From Actinomycetes bacterium (GTDB lineage: Bacteria > Actinomycetota > Acidimicrobiia > Acidimicrobiales > RAAP-2): 44,883 nucleotides of DNA. The position numbers and the translations under genes are program-made. This document shows, in pieces, positions 10,201-20,804 of the stretch. The notes under the pieces are model-generated. The model made no database searches, was not told where the DNA came from, and worked only from the letters and a program-made list of their open reading frames with translations. Every line of letters starts with the position of its first letter. The stretch's first letter is position 1. Location: assembly GCA_021799615.1 (NCBI GenBank), contig JAJZAC010000010.1, forward strand, positions 1 through 44,883. The letters are read 5' to 3'.

Positions 10201-10551
10201 CCCCGTGGGCTCGTGCTGGCGGCGATGGCACCCGCCGGCTCGTGGGCCCTCTCGACCCGCTCGGGCGTGGTGCGCGGGCGTCCGCTGCCGTCGGGGGGCG
10301 TCCAGTTCGTCACCACCTCATCGGGCACCGCCACCCTCGCCTTCCACGGTACGTGGCTGGCGGGGGTCGGGGTGGCCTTCGAGATCGTCGTCTGGGTGGC
10401 CGCCCTGGCCCTGCTGGTGGGACGGCGGCGGTTCCGGCTCACCGGGCTTCGCCGCAGCATCGAGGGGCGCCTGGCCGGGGTGCGGTCCGAGCCCGCCGCC
10501 CACGTGGACTGGGATCCCGACCTCGACCCCGACGTGGACCGGTTCCCGTGA
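7297..10551 (+). CDS. GT2-family glycosyltransferase fused to a large multi-TM domain (~1084 aa)
   Basis: N-term VVAVVVAHEPGEWFEETLASLGSQDYPELSVLVLDVGG...DGDAGFGPSANLVGE...CHDDVALDADAV...GEDLDLSWRAQVAGARVVV; many hydrophobic segments after ~aa 370. Confidence 0.85.
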   Translation: MDALVPPVVAVVVAHEPGEWFEETLASLGSQDYPELSVLVLDVGGGEELTSRVAAVLPDAFVRHLDGDAGFGPSANLVGEMVEGAAYYLFCHDDVALDADAVHVMVEEAFRSNAGIVSPKIVEWDDPTMLLHVGMSADKTGSVVDRVEAGEVDHGQYDAVRDVLVAPGGCTLVRADLFAELGGFAAEIPAMGEDLDLSWRAQVAGARVVVAPDARVRHRQGMAASTRRPPTAVADPTTAARRPPSIQELQRRHELFVVLSCYSRLHLVRVVPQALLLAAGEVVVAELSGDRERARSVVRAWTWNLRHVGLVRRRRAVIGATRQVPDREIRALMVRGSARLSVFGRRLAEDGEPRPVVAPPAAAGAGAGAVPPVAGGAPGRRQVLAWALAVVVLVVGSRGILTGTIPAVGQFAPYPSLGATFGQFASGWHPTGLGTTVAAPPSLALTGVLGTVLVGAMGLAAKVLVLAPIPLGAWGMVRLARPLRSTWAGTVAGIAYLAMPLAWNDLALGRFDGVVAFGAAPWLLGIVQGAVAGGGGRRQDLRTLLALGVLEAVAVAYAPGTAVMVVGLGVAVSVGALVTGAWRSAWRPVVAVVAATASAAVLCLPWVVGVVATGRGAWDALGLAGAPSSAPSWGTLLRFAPGPIGGSALAWGFAAAGILGLLVGRDERYRTAVRAWVVVLAAWAFTWVTVRGWSGRLAVDPLVLLAPAAAGLALAIGCGIAAFEEDLRARVFGWRQLATAVTVAAAAAGALPVVASALPGRWDLPQTDTASAVSWMRPRHPGPAAFRVLWLGAPAALDQAGWPIVPGLAFATSVGGAPDATWGWSPGGPGPAGSLGDDVRAAEAGRTDQLGALLAGAGVRYVAVVTSVAPEVPGIQSPQVEPVPADLVPALDRQVDLRSAYTQTGITVYEDTAWVPIRAAVPGRERPVVAAPAGQAVPLAHVPGTPAVTGAVPVLPGSATARTYAGTVPRGLVLAAMAPAGSWALSTRSGVVRGRPLPSGGVQFVTTSSGTATLAFHGTWLAGVGVAFEIVVWVAALALLVGRRRFRLTGLRRSIEGRLAGVRSEPAAHVDWDPDLDPDVDRFP

Positions 10552-11993
10552 CCACCGCCGACCCGGTGCCGCCCCCCCGGCGGCCGACGCGCAGCCGGCT
10601 CGTGGCCCTCGGCGCCCTGGTCGCCGTGGTCGGGGGCGTCGCCGCAGCCGATGCCGTCTGGCCGCCGCCGCACGTGGCGCCGCCGCCGGTCCCGAGCGTC
10701 ACCGCCCTCGCTCCCGACGCCTCGGTCACCTCGTCGTGGTACTGCGCCGGCGGCTCGGTCGGCGCCGGCTCGACGGCCCGCCCCGTCGTCGAGCTGGCCA
10801 ACCCGACGGGCCGGACGGTCGCCGGCACCGCCACCACCGTGGTGGCCGGCACCGCCGCCAGCGGCGTCCGGCGCGACCTGTCCGTGCCGGCCCACGGCGT
10901 GCTGGCCCTCGACCCGTCTGCGGGTGCACCCGGCGCCGGCCCGTCCGCCACCACCATCGTGCTGGCCGGCGGAGGCGTGGCCGCCGAGCAGGTCGTCGCC
11001 GGCCCGGCCGGCTGGTCCATGGCGCCGTGCGCCTCGTCGACCGCGGCGACGTGGTACCTGGCCGGTGGGACCACCACCGCCGGCAACCAGCTCAGCCTCA
11101 GCGTCTTCAACCCGACGTCCGGTCCGGCCGTGGTCGGGCTCTCGTTCGACACGCCGGCGGGCGTGCTGTCCCCCCAGCCCTACCAGGGCATCGTCATCCC
11201 GCCCGGGGGCGTGGTGGTGGAGCACCTCGGCGATTTCGTCCAGGACCAGCCCGACGTCACCACCATCGTGAGCGCGTCGTCGGGCCAGGTGGTGGCGGAC
11301 GCGCTCCAGCAGCGGTCCTCCAGCGCCGGCACGGGACTGTCGGTCCTCCTCGGCGCGCCGACGACGTCGTCGACGTGGGATCTGGCACCGACCACCGACG
11401 TCCCCGGGGGGACCGTGGTGGTCCACCTGGCCAACCCGGGAACGGCACCGGTGACGGCGACCATCGGCGCCGTCCTGGCCGAGGCCAGCATCGTTCCCGT
11501 CACCGTCACCGTGCCGCCGCAGTCGTCGGTCGTCTTCCGGCCGACGTCGACCCCCCGGTTCCCGCTCCAGACGCCCTACGCGCTGACGGTGCAGGCGTCG
11601 GGGGGGCTGGTGGTCACCCGGACGGTGGGTGCGCCGTCGGGCATGCCGGCATGGGGCGACCTGCGGGGGACCCCGGCGCCGGCCACCCGGTGGGTGGTGC
11701 CGGCACCCGGGGTGCCGGGTTCGCCCGGGCTGGCCGGCGCGTCCCGCAGGACCGTCGCCGTGTCGAACACCGGGTCGATGCCGGCCACCGTCGAGGTGAC
11801 GACGCTGTCCGGCGCACGGGTCGCCACCCTCCACGTACCGGCCGGATCACTCGACGTGCTGGGGAACCGGGGCGTCGTGGGGCTGAGCTGGTTGGTGGTG
11901 CGGTCGGACGTCCCCGTCGTCGTGGGGGCCGACTCGGCGCCGACCGGGGTACCCGGCGTGGTGGGGGCCGCCGGCTTCCCCTGGGGCGGCTGA
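10548..11993 (+). CDS. DUF5719-like predicted membrane-anchored extracellular protein
   Basis: N-terminal TM (LVALGALVAVVGGVAAADAVW), SSWYCAGGS and TWYLAGGTT motifs, beta-rich repeats; GTGA overlap with the GT2 fusion gene; actinobacterial GT2-DUF5719 synteny recalled. Confidence 0.65.
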   Translation: MTTADPVPPPRRPTRSRLVALGALVAVVGGVAAADAVWPPPHVAPPPVPSVTALAPDASVTSSWYCAGGSVGAGSTARPVVELANPTGRTVAGTATTVVAGTAASGVRRDLSVPAHGVLALDPSAGAPGAGPSATTIVLAGGGVAAEQVVAGPAGWSMAPCASSTAATWYLAGGTTTAGNQLSLSVFNPTSGPAVVGLSFDTPAGVLSPQPYQGIVIPPGGVVVEHLGDFVQDQPDVTTIVSASSGQVVADALQQRSSSAGTGLSVLLGAPTTSSTWDLAPTTDVPGGTVVVHLANPGTAPVTATIGAVLAEASIVPVTVTVPPQSSVVFRPTSTPRFPLQTPYALTVQASGGLVVTRTVGAPSGMPAWGDLRGTPAPATRWVVPAPGVPGSPGLAGASRRTVAVSNTGSMPATVEVTTLSGARVATLHVPAGSLDVLGNRGVVGLSWLVVRSDVPVVVGADSAPTGVPGVVGAAGFPWGG

Positions 11994-12019
11994 GCCCGGT
12001 CAGCGGGCCGGCGGCCTCG

Positions 12020-14257
<2,238 letters not shown>

Positions 14258-14269
14258 CGTCCCATGGTA
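14258..14269 (-). promoter_or_regulatory. Candidate leaderless promoter for ftsH (-10 TACCAT, 6 nt to GTG)
   Basis: Minus strand TACCAT-GGGACG-GTG. Confidence 0.45.
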
Positions 14270-14347
14270 CGCGCCCCCGGGCGCCGGTGATGCATCAGCT
14301 CGCCGGCCACCGGACCGGGCGCCCCCCAGCCACCGGGGGGCGGTCGC

Positions 14348-14359
14348 TAGGGTGTCGGC
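14348..14359 (+). promoter_or_regulatory. Candidate leaderless promoter for the CPBP protease (-10 TAGGGT, 6 nt to GTG)
   Basis: TAGGGT-GTCGGC-GTG. Confidence 0.5.
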
Positions 14360-15262
14360 GTGGCCGACGCCGACGAATCCGGTCCGGGGCCGAGCCTGCG
14401 CGCCGGGTGGCTTCCTACCGGCACGGGCCGGCACGAGGTGTCGCAGGTCATCGCCGGCGACGGGGGAACGCTGGGAGCCCAGCTGCGCGCCGGTGCCGCC
14501 CCGGTCGACCGCCGCCGGGGGTGGTCCTGGCTGGGGTTCGCCGCCCTCGGGTTCCTGGCCGGGCAGGTGGTGGCGGCGGTGTTCGCCGAGGTGACGGCGG
14601 CGGTGGCCGGCAAGGCCGCCAGCCTCGGCGCCATTGCCCGGATGTCGGCCCCGCCCGAGTGGTACGTGGTCTCCACCCTGCTCGGGGTGTGGGTCGGGTT
14701 CGGCGGATCGGCTGTCGTGGCCTCGGCGGTGCGGGGCCGGGCCGGCTGGGTGCGCGACCTCGGGGTCCGGTTCCGGCCGATCGACCTGGTGGGGGTGCCG
14801 GTGGGCGTCGCCGGCCAGTACCTGATCGCGCTGATGTACCTCCCCCTGCGCTCGCACGTCCACGACTTCACCCAGCAGTTCCAGGCGCCCGGGCAGCGGC
14901 TGACGGGTGGTTCCCACGGGGCCGGGTTCGTCCTCATCGCCGTGTGCACGGTGGTGGGAGCGCCCGTCGTGGAGGAGCTGTTCTTCCGGGGCCTCCTCCT
15001 GCGCAGTCTGGCCCGGCTGTTCGAACGGCTGCCCGGTTCCCTGGCACCGGTGTCCGCGGTGGTGGTCACAGGGGTCCTCTTCGGCCTTGCCCACGCCGAG
15101 TCGCTGCAGCTGTTGGGGCTGGCCACCTTCGGCATCATCCTCGCCGCCCTGGCCTACCGGACCGGGCGGCTCGGGATGGGCATGCTGGCCCACGCATCGT
15201 TCAACCTGGTGGCCGTGGTCTCGGTGGCGTCGAGCTCGGTCCTCCTGCACCCGTGGACATGA
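14360..15262 (+). CDS. CPBP-family intramembrane metalloprotease (CAAX protease/ABI)
   Basis: VEELFFRGLLLRSLARL...VVVTGVLFGLAHAESLQ...GMGMLAHASFNLVAVV; multiple TM segments. Confidence 0.9.
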   Translation: MADADESGPGPSLRAGWLPTGTGRHEVSQVIAGDGGTLGAQLRAGAAPVDRRRGWSWLGFAALGFLAGQVVAAVFAEVTAAVAGKAASLGAIARMSAPPEWYVVSTLLGVWVGFGGSAVVASAVRGRAGWVRDLGVRFRPIDLVGVPVGVAGQYLIALMYLPLRSHVHDFTQQFQAPGQRLTGGSHGAGFVLIAVCTVVGAPVVEELFFRGLLLRSLARLFERLPGSLAPVSAVVVTGVLFGLAHAESLQLLGLATFGIILAALAYRTGRLGMGMLAHASFNLVAVVSVASSSVLLHPWT

Positions 15263-15299
15263 GGGCACCCGTGGACGTGCTCGCATCGGGGGCGCAGTC

Positions 15300-17783
15300 A
15301 TGGTGACCCGGACCACCGCGCCCCCGGGCCCGGCGGCCGGCGTCGAGCCGTCCGGGTCCGCTCCGCCCGCCCCCCGCACCGCGCCCGCCACCCGCACCGC
15401 GCCCGGCGCCCGGCGCCGGCCGGCCAGGCCCGCCGCCGTCCGCTGGGTGGACGCCGCCGTCATCGTCACGGTCACCCTCGTGGCGCTGTGGGAGCTCCAC
15501 CCGGACCTCCTCCTGGCCGCCACCACGACGACCGGGGGTGACACCGGCGCCCACGTGGCCCTGCCGGCCTTCCTGCGGTCCGACCTGCTGCCCCACTTCC
15601 AGCTGACCGGCTGGGACCCCGGATGGTACGACGGGTTCCCCGTCTACACCTTCTACTTCCCGCTCCCCGGCGTGCTGGCCGCCCTGCTGTCGTTCGTCAT
15701 CCCCTACGACATCGCGTTCAAATTGGTCACGGTGGCCGGGACCCTCACGCTCCCGGTCTCCGCCTGGGCCTTCGGCAGGCTGGCAGGGCTGCGCGACCCG
15801 GGCCCGGCCGCCCTGGCCGCGTTCACCCTCCCGTTCCTGTTCGAGCCCAGCTTCTCCATCGTCGGGGGGAACATCCTCTCCACGCTGGCCGGCGAGTTCT
15901 CGTTCTCCCTCGGCCTCTCGCTGGCCCTCGTGTTCCTCGGTGTCGTGGCCGACGGGCTGCACAACCGTCGCCGCCGGGTGGCGGCGGCCCTGCTCCTGGC
16001 CGCCACCATGCTCTGCCACCTGGTCACCGGGATCTTCGCCGTGGCCGGCGCCCTGGTCTGGCTGGCCCTCGACCGCGACCTGCTGGCGGCGCTGGCCGGC
16101 CGGCAGCGCCGGGCAGCCAGGCGGTGGGGCCGGCGCCTGGTGTGGTTGGCCGGGGTGGGTCTCGTCGGCGCGGCGCTCACCGCCTGGTGGCTGGTGCCCT
16201 TCGCCGCCGACCAGGCCTACACGACCAACATGGGCTGGCAGAACGTCGGCAACTTCCCCCACCTGCTGTTCCCCTCGTCGGCCCGATGGGTACTGGCCCT
16301 CGACCTGGTGGCGGCCGCGCTCATGGTGGTGCGGCGCAACCGGGTGGCGCTCTTCCTGGCCGTGCTGGGCGGGCTGTCGGCGGCGGCACTGTGCCTCGAT
16401 CCGCAGGGAAAGCTCTACAACGTCCGCTTCCAGCCGCTGTGGTTCCTCTGCCTGTACCTGTTCGCCGGCTGGGGGGTGGGCGAGGCGGTAGCCGTCGTCG
16501 CCCGTGCCCTGCGCCGACACCGCCTCGACACCTGGTCGCTCGGCACCCGGTCGCGCATGCCCCGGGGGCCGGTGCCCGGCTGGCGACCGGGTATGCGGTT
16601 CCTGCGCTCGCGGCGCCCGTCACCGCCGTCCGTCGCTGCCGGGGGGCTGGCCGGGGGGGTGGTCGCCCTGGCGGCCGCCTGCCTGGCGGTGGTACCGCCC
16701 ATGGTCCTCTCCCCGTCGACGCTGGCGTCGATCGGTGTGACGGTCGGCGCCGACCAACCGTCCGCCTGGGCGGCATGGAACTACTCGGGCTACCAGCGCA
16801 AACCCGACTATCCGGAGTACCGCGCCGTGGTGGCCATGATGACCCGGGTCGGGGCCACCGACGGGTGTGGTCGTGCCATGTGGGAGTACGACCCGGCGCT
16901 CAACCGGTTCGGCACGACCATGTCGTTGATGCTGCTCCCGTACTGGACCAACGGGTGCATCGACTCCATGGAGGGGCTGCTCTTCGAGTCGTCGGCGACG
17001 ACCCCCTACCACTTCCTCGACCAGAGCGAGCTCTCGGCGACTCCGTCGGATGCCATGAGCGGCCTGCCCTACGCCGGCCTCGACGTACCCCTCGGCATCC
17101 GCCACCTGCAGATGCTCGGGGTCCGTTACCTCCTGGTGTCGTCCCCGTCGGTCGAGTCCCAGGTGGCGGCGGACCCCTCGGCCACCCTCCTGGCCCGGAC
17201 GGGACCCTGGGCGACCGTCTACGACGGCCAGCCCCTGCGGACCACCTGGGAGGTGTACCGGATCGCGGGGACGTCGATGGTCGTCCCCCTGACCAACCGG
17301 CCCGTCGTGTGGACGGGGGTCCCGGCCGCCCAGACGGGGTGGCTGGCGCCGTCGGTGGCCTGGTACCAGCACCCCGATCGCTGGTCGGTCGTGCCGGCGG
17401 CGGGCGGGCCGGCGGCGTGGCCCCGGGTCCGACCGTCGACGGCCCACCCGGCCGCGGTGCCGGAGCCGCCCACGACGGTGAGCGCGATCCGGGTGGGCAC
17501 CGACACGGTGCGGTTCCACGTCGACCGGACGGGCACGCCGGTCGAGGTGCGGATCTCGTACTTCCCCAACTGGCACGCCACCGGGGCCGAGGGGCCGTGG
17601 CGGGTGGCACCCAACCTCATGGTGGTGGTGCCGACCTCGCACGAGGTCACCCTCCACTACGGCGCGTCGGGGGCGGACGTCGCCGGCTGGCTGCTGACGG
17701 CCGCCGGCGCCGCCGTGGTGGCCGGCTGGATCGCCGCGGTGATCGTCCGCCGCCGCCGGGCCGCAGCCCTCATCGTTCGCTAA
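15300..17783 (+). CDS. Large multi-TM protein, 6-pyruvoyl-tetrahydropterin synthase-related / GT-C-like membrane protein
   Basis: TGGDTGAHVALPAFLRSDLLPHFQLTGWDPGWYDGFPVYTFYFPLPGVLAALLSFVIPYDIAFKL...; repeated TM helices. Confidence 0.75.
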   Translation: MVTRTTAPPGPAAGVEPSGSAPPAPRTAPATRTAPGARRRPARPAAVRWVDAAVIVTVTLVALWELHPDLLLAATTTTGGDTGAHVALPAFLRSDLLPHFQLTGWDPGWYDGFPVYTFYFPLPGVLAALLSFVIPYDIAFKLVTVAGTLTLPVSAWAFGRLAGLRDPGPAALAAFTLPFLFEPSFSIVGGNILSTLAGEFSFSLGLSLALVFLGVVADGLHNRRRRVAAALLLAATMLCHLVTGIFAVAGALVWLALDRDLLAALAGRQRRAARRWGRRLVWLAGVGLVGAALTAWWLVPFAADQAYTTNMGWQNVGNFPHLLFPSSARWVLALDLVAAALMVVRRNRVALFLAVLGGLSAAALCLDPQGKLYNVRFQPLWFLCLYLFAGWGVGEAVAVVARALRRHRLDTWSLGTRSRMPRGPVPGWRPGMRFLRSRRPSPPSVAAGGLAGGVVALAAACLAVVPPMVLSPSTLASIGVTVGADQPSAWAAWNYSGYQRKPDYPEYRAVVAMMTRVGATDGCGRAMWEYDPALNRFGTTMSLMLLPYWTNGCIDSMEGLLFESSATTPYHFLDQSELSATPSDAMSGLPYAGLDVPLGIRHLQMLGVRYLLVSSPSVESQVAADPSATLLARTGPWATVYDGQPLRTTWEVYRIAGTSMVVPLTNRPVVWTGVPAAQTGWLAPSVAWYQHPDRWSVVPAAGGPAAWPRVRPSTAHPAAVPEPPTTVSAIRVGTDTVRFHVDRTGTPVEVRISYFPNWHATGAEGPWRVAPNLMVVVPTSHEVTLHYGASGADVAGWLLTAAGAAVVAGWIAAVIVRRRRAAALIVR

Positions 17784-17826
17784 CACCCGCATCACGCTCC
17801 TCGAACCGGCCGGGCCGACACTGACA

Positions 17827-17847
17827 CCGTCCCGACCGACGGGACGG
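17827..17847. terminator. 8-bp perfect hairpin downstream of the PTPS-related gene
   Basis: CCGTCCCG-ACCGA-CGGGACGG. Confidence 0.4.
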
Positions 17848-17881
17848 CCCGGGCTCCGGGCTCGGAACCCGAGGAGGGTGG

Positions 17882-18238
17882 ATGCGAGCTCCCCGTGTCA
17901 CGCTCGCCCTGGCACTGGCCGGACCGGCACTGGCGCTGGCTGCGTGCGGCGGCGGTGCGGCCATCGTCGGGCACGCCCCGACACCGACCGGCGCACACGC
18001 GTCGGTGACGGCCCCGGCCCCGGCGGCCTCCGCCGGGACCGCCCCACCGGGTGCGGCCAACACCGGCGGGACGTCGGCGGGCGGGCCGGCTCCGGCCACG
18101 GCGTCCCCGGCGCCGGCCGGCACGACCCCCGTGTCGCCGTCGGCGGCGCTGAACCAGCTGGACGCCCAGTTGGGGTCGCTCGATTCCACCCTCAACCAGG
18201 TCGACCAGGACCTGGCCAACGCACAAGGAGACAACTGA
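17882..18238 (+). CDS. Small Ala/Pro/Thr-rich lipoprotein of unknown function
   Basis: Lipobox LALAAC after the signal peptide MRAPRVTLALALAGPALALAACGGG; C-terminal helix ALNQLDAQLGSLDSTLNQVDQDLANAQGDN. Confidence 0.75.
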   Translation: MRAPRVTLALALAGPALALAACGGGAAIVGHAPTPTGAHASVTAPAPAASAGTAPPGAANTGGTSAGGPAPATASPAPAGTTPVSPSAALNQLDAQLGSLDSTLNQVDQDLANAQGDN

Positions 18239-18239
18239 C

Positions 18240-18974
18240 ATGCGCACCACCCGTCGCACCCTCACCGCGCTCACGGCGGCAGCCGTCGGCGGCGGCCTGC
18301 TGGGCGTGCCCACCACGGCGTTGGCGGCCTCGTCGGCGCCGGCGAACCCCACGCCCAAGGTGACGTGCGCTCCGGCGACGTTCAGCCAGGCGCAGCAGGC
18401 CCTCGAGCAGCAGCTGTCCGCCCGCACGACGAGGCTCGCTGCGCTCACCGGCAGTGTCCAGGGGTCGAGCGCGCTGACGGCCGCAGACCGCACGGCACTG
18501 GAGGGGATCCTGTCGTCGACCACGTCGGGGATCGCCGCCCTCACGTCGAAGGTGCCCGGTGACACGACCTGCGCCCAGCTGGGTCAGGACGCCCGCACCA
18601 TGGTCCAGCAGTACCGGGTCTACGCCGTCGTCGCCCCGCAGACCGACCTCGCCATCGCGGCCGACCGGGAGGCGTCCGTCATCGCCCTCGTGACCAGTGT
18701 CGAGCCCGGCATCTCCTCGGCCATCTCCGCCGCCGCCCAGCAGGGCAAGGACGTGGCCCCGGCCCAGGCGGCGTTGAGTGACCTGCAGTCGCACCTGGCC
18801 GCGGCCATGACCTCGTCCTCGGGTGTGGCGGCGACCGTCCTGGCGGAGACGCCGGCGGACTTCCCGGCGTCGACGAACGTCTTCCGCGGCGCCCACGACG
18901 GCCTGGTGAGCGCCCGCGGCGATCTCCAGACGGTCCGGACCGACCTCCACACGATCGTCACGTCGCTCACCTGA
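18240..18974 (+). CDS. Secreted helical protein of unknown function
   Basis: Signal peptide MRTTRRTLTALTAAAVGGGLLGVPTTALAAS; Ala/Thr/Gln-rich helical body; SD AAGGAG; 1 bp after the preceding stop codon. Confidence 0.8.
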   Translation: MRTTRRTLTALTAAAVGGGLLGVPTTALAASSAPANPTPKVTCAPATFSQAQQALEQQLSARTTRLAALTGSVQGSSALTAADRTALEGILSSTTSGIAALTSKVPGDTTCAQLGQDARTMVQQYRVYAVVAPQTDLAIAADREASVIALVTSVEPGISSAISAAAQQGKDVAPAQAALSDLQSHLAAAMTSSSGVAATVLAETPADFPASTNVFRGAHDGLVSARGDLQTVRTDLHTIVTSLT

Positions 18975-18999
18975 CGCCGGCCGGCCCGCGCCGCCACCG

Positions 19000-19056
19000 G
19001 GCCCCGGGAGCTCCGTCCCGCGCCGGACCCGGCGCCGGGCGGCGTCTCCCGGGGCC
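19000..19056. terminator. 11-bp inverted repeat, terminator-like
   Basis: GGCCCCGGGAG (19000-19010) / CTCCCGGGGCC (19046-19056). Confidence 0.4.
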
Positions 19057-19087
19057 GTCGTCGGCCCCTGGGTAGGATGTCGGGGCC

Positions 19088-20482
19088 ATGACCCCCCTGA
19101 GCGACGTCTTCAAGGCCTACGACATCCGCGGCACGGTTCCCGACCAGCTCGACGCGACGGCGTGCCGGGCCGTGGGCGCCGCCACCGCAGCGTTCGTCGG
19201 CGGCCCGTCGCTGCTGGTGGCGAGGGACATGCGCCCCTCGGGGATCGAGCTGTCCCGCGCCTTCGCCGAAGGCGCCCGCAGCCGGGGCGTGGGCGTGATC
19301 GACCTGGGCCTCGCCTCCACCGACCTCCTCTACTTCGCCGCCGGCCGGTTCGACCTGCCCGGTGCGATGTTCACCGCCTCCCACAACCCGGCCGCCTACA
19401 ACGGGATCAAGCTGTGCCTGGCCGGTGCCCGGCCGGTGGGTCGCGACACGGGCCTGGCCCGGATCCAGCAGGAGGCCGAGACCCTGCTCGAGGCGTGGGC
19501 CGGCTCACCGCCGCCCTTCGACGCGGCGACGGCGGCGCCCTACGAACAGCGTGACGTCCTGGGCGAGTACGCCGCCCATGTCCGCTCGTTCGTCGACACG
19601 GCCCGGCTGCGGCCGCTCCGGGTGGTGGCCGACGTGGCCAACGGCATGGGCGGTCTGGTGGTGCCGGCCGTCTTCGCCGGCCTGCCGTTCCATGTGGAGC
19701 TGCTCTTCCCCGAGCTCGACGGCAATTTCCCGAACCACCCGGCGGACCCGATCCAGCCTGAGAACCTGGTCTGGCTGCAGCAGGCGGTGGTCGAGCACCG
19801 GGCCGACGTCGGGCTGGCCTTCGACGGCGACGCCGACCGGGTGTTCCTGGTCGACGAGCGGGGCGAGCCGGTGTCGGGTTCGCTCACCACCGCCCTGGTG
19901 GCGGCATCCATGCTGGCCAAGCACCCGGGTACCTCCGTCCTCTACAACTGCATCTGTTCGCGGGCGGTGCCCGAGGTGATCGCCGAGCACGGCGGCATCG
20001 GCGTGCGGACCCGCGTCGGCCACAGCTTCATCAAGCAGGTGATGGCCGAGACGGGGGCGGTGTTCGGGGGCGAGCACTCGGGCCACTACTACTTCCGCGA
20101 CAACTACCGGGCCGATTCGGGCATCATCGCCGCCCTGGTGGTGCTGGAGCTGCTGAGCGACGCCGACGTCCCCCTGTCTGAGCTCCTGGAGCCCTACCGC
20201 CGCTATTCGGCCTCGGGCGAGATCAACACCGAGGTGCCCGACCCCGCCGGCGTGGTCGACGCGTTGGCCGCCGAGGTCGAACGGGCGGGGGGCGCACTGG
20301 GTGTGGCCGACCGCCTCGACGGTCTGACGGTGGACCGGGGCGACTGGTGGTACAACCTGCGACCGTCGAACACCGAACCGCTGCTCCGGCTGAACGTGGA
20401 GGCCCCCGACGAGGAGGCGTGCCGGCGGCACGTCGCCGAGGTGCTGGCCGACGTGGGCCGCCTGGCCCGGCCGGCCTCGTGA
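19088..20482 (+). CDS. manB: Phosphomannomutase/phosphoglucomutase
   Basis: VFKAYDIRGTVPDQLD...FTASHNPAAYNGIK...FDGDADRVFLVDERG...GGEHSGHYYFRDNYRADSG...RPSNTEPLLRLNVEA. Confidence 0.95.
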   Translation: MTPLSDVFKAYDIRGTVPDQLDATACRAVGAATAAFVGGPSLLVARDMRPSGIELSRAFAEGARSRGVGVIDLGLASTDLLYFAAGRFDLPGAMFTASHNPAAYNGIKLCLAGARPVGRDTGLARIQQEAETLLEAWAGSPPPFDAATAAPYEQRDVLGEYAAHVRSFVDTARLRPLRVVADVANGMGGLVVPAVFAGLPFHVELLFPELDGNFPNHPADPIQPENLVWLQQAVVEHRADVGLAFDGDADRVFLVDERGEPVSGSLTTALVAASMLAKHPGTSVLYNCICSRAVPEVIAEHGGIGVRTRVGHSFIKQVMAETGAVFGGEHSGHYYFRDNYRADSGIIAALVVLELLSDADVPLSELLEPYRRYSASGEINTEVPDPAGVVDALAAEVERAGGALGVADRLDGLTVDRGDWWYNLRPSNTEPLLRLNVEAPDEEACRRHVAEVLADVGRLARPAS

Positions 20483-20540
20483 GCACGCGCCGCGCCATCG
20501 GCCGGCCGACCCCCGCACCGGCCCCGACGGGCCAGAGAGG

Positions 20541-20804
20541 ATGCCCGACATGACGCTCGACCCGCTGCTGCTCGACGTGCTGGCGTGCCCGGAGGACAAG
20601 GGACCGCTCTGGTACGTGGCCGAGGAGGGCCTGCTCTACAACCCGCGTCTGCGACGGGCCTACGCCGTCCGGGACGGTATCCCGGTAATGCTCAGCGACG
20701 ACGCGGGTCTCCTCGCCCAGGCCGAGCACGGGCCTCTGACCGCCCTGGCCGACGCGGGGGCCGTGGTCGTCACCGGCCCCGCCGCCGAGGAGGGGGGACG
20801 GTGA
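20541..20804 (+). CDS. Trm112-family protein
   Basis: LDPLLLDVLACPEDKGPLWY...EEGLLYNPRLRRAYAVRDGIPVMLSDDA. Confidence 0.88.
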   Translation: MPDMTLDPLLLDVLACPEDKGPLWYVAEEGLLYNPRLRRAYAVRDGIPVMLSDDAGLLAQAEHGPLTALADAGAVVVTGPAAEEGGR

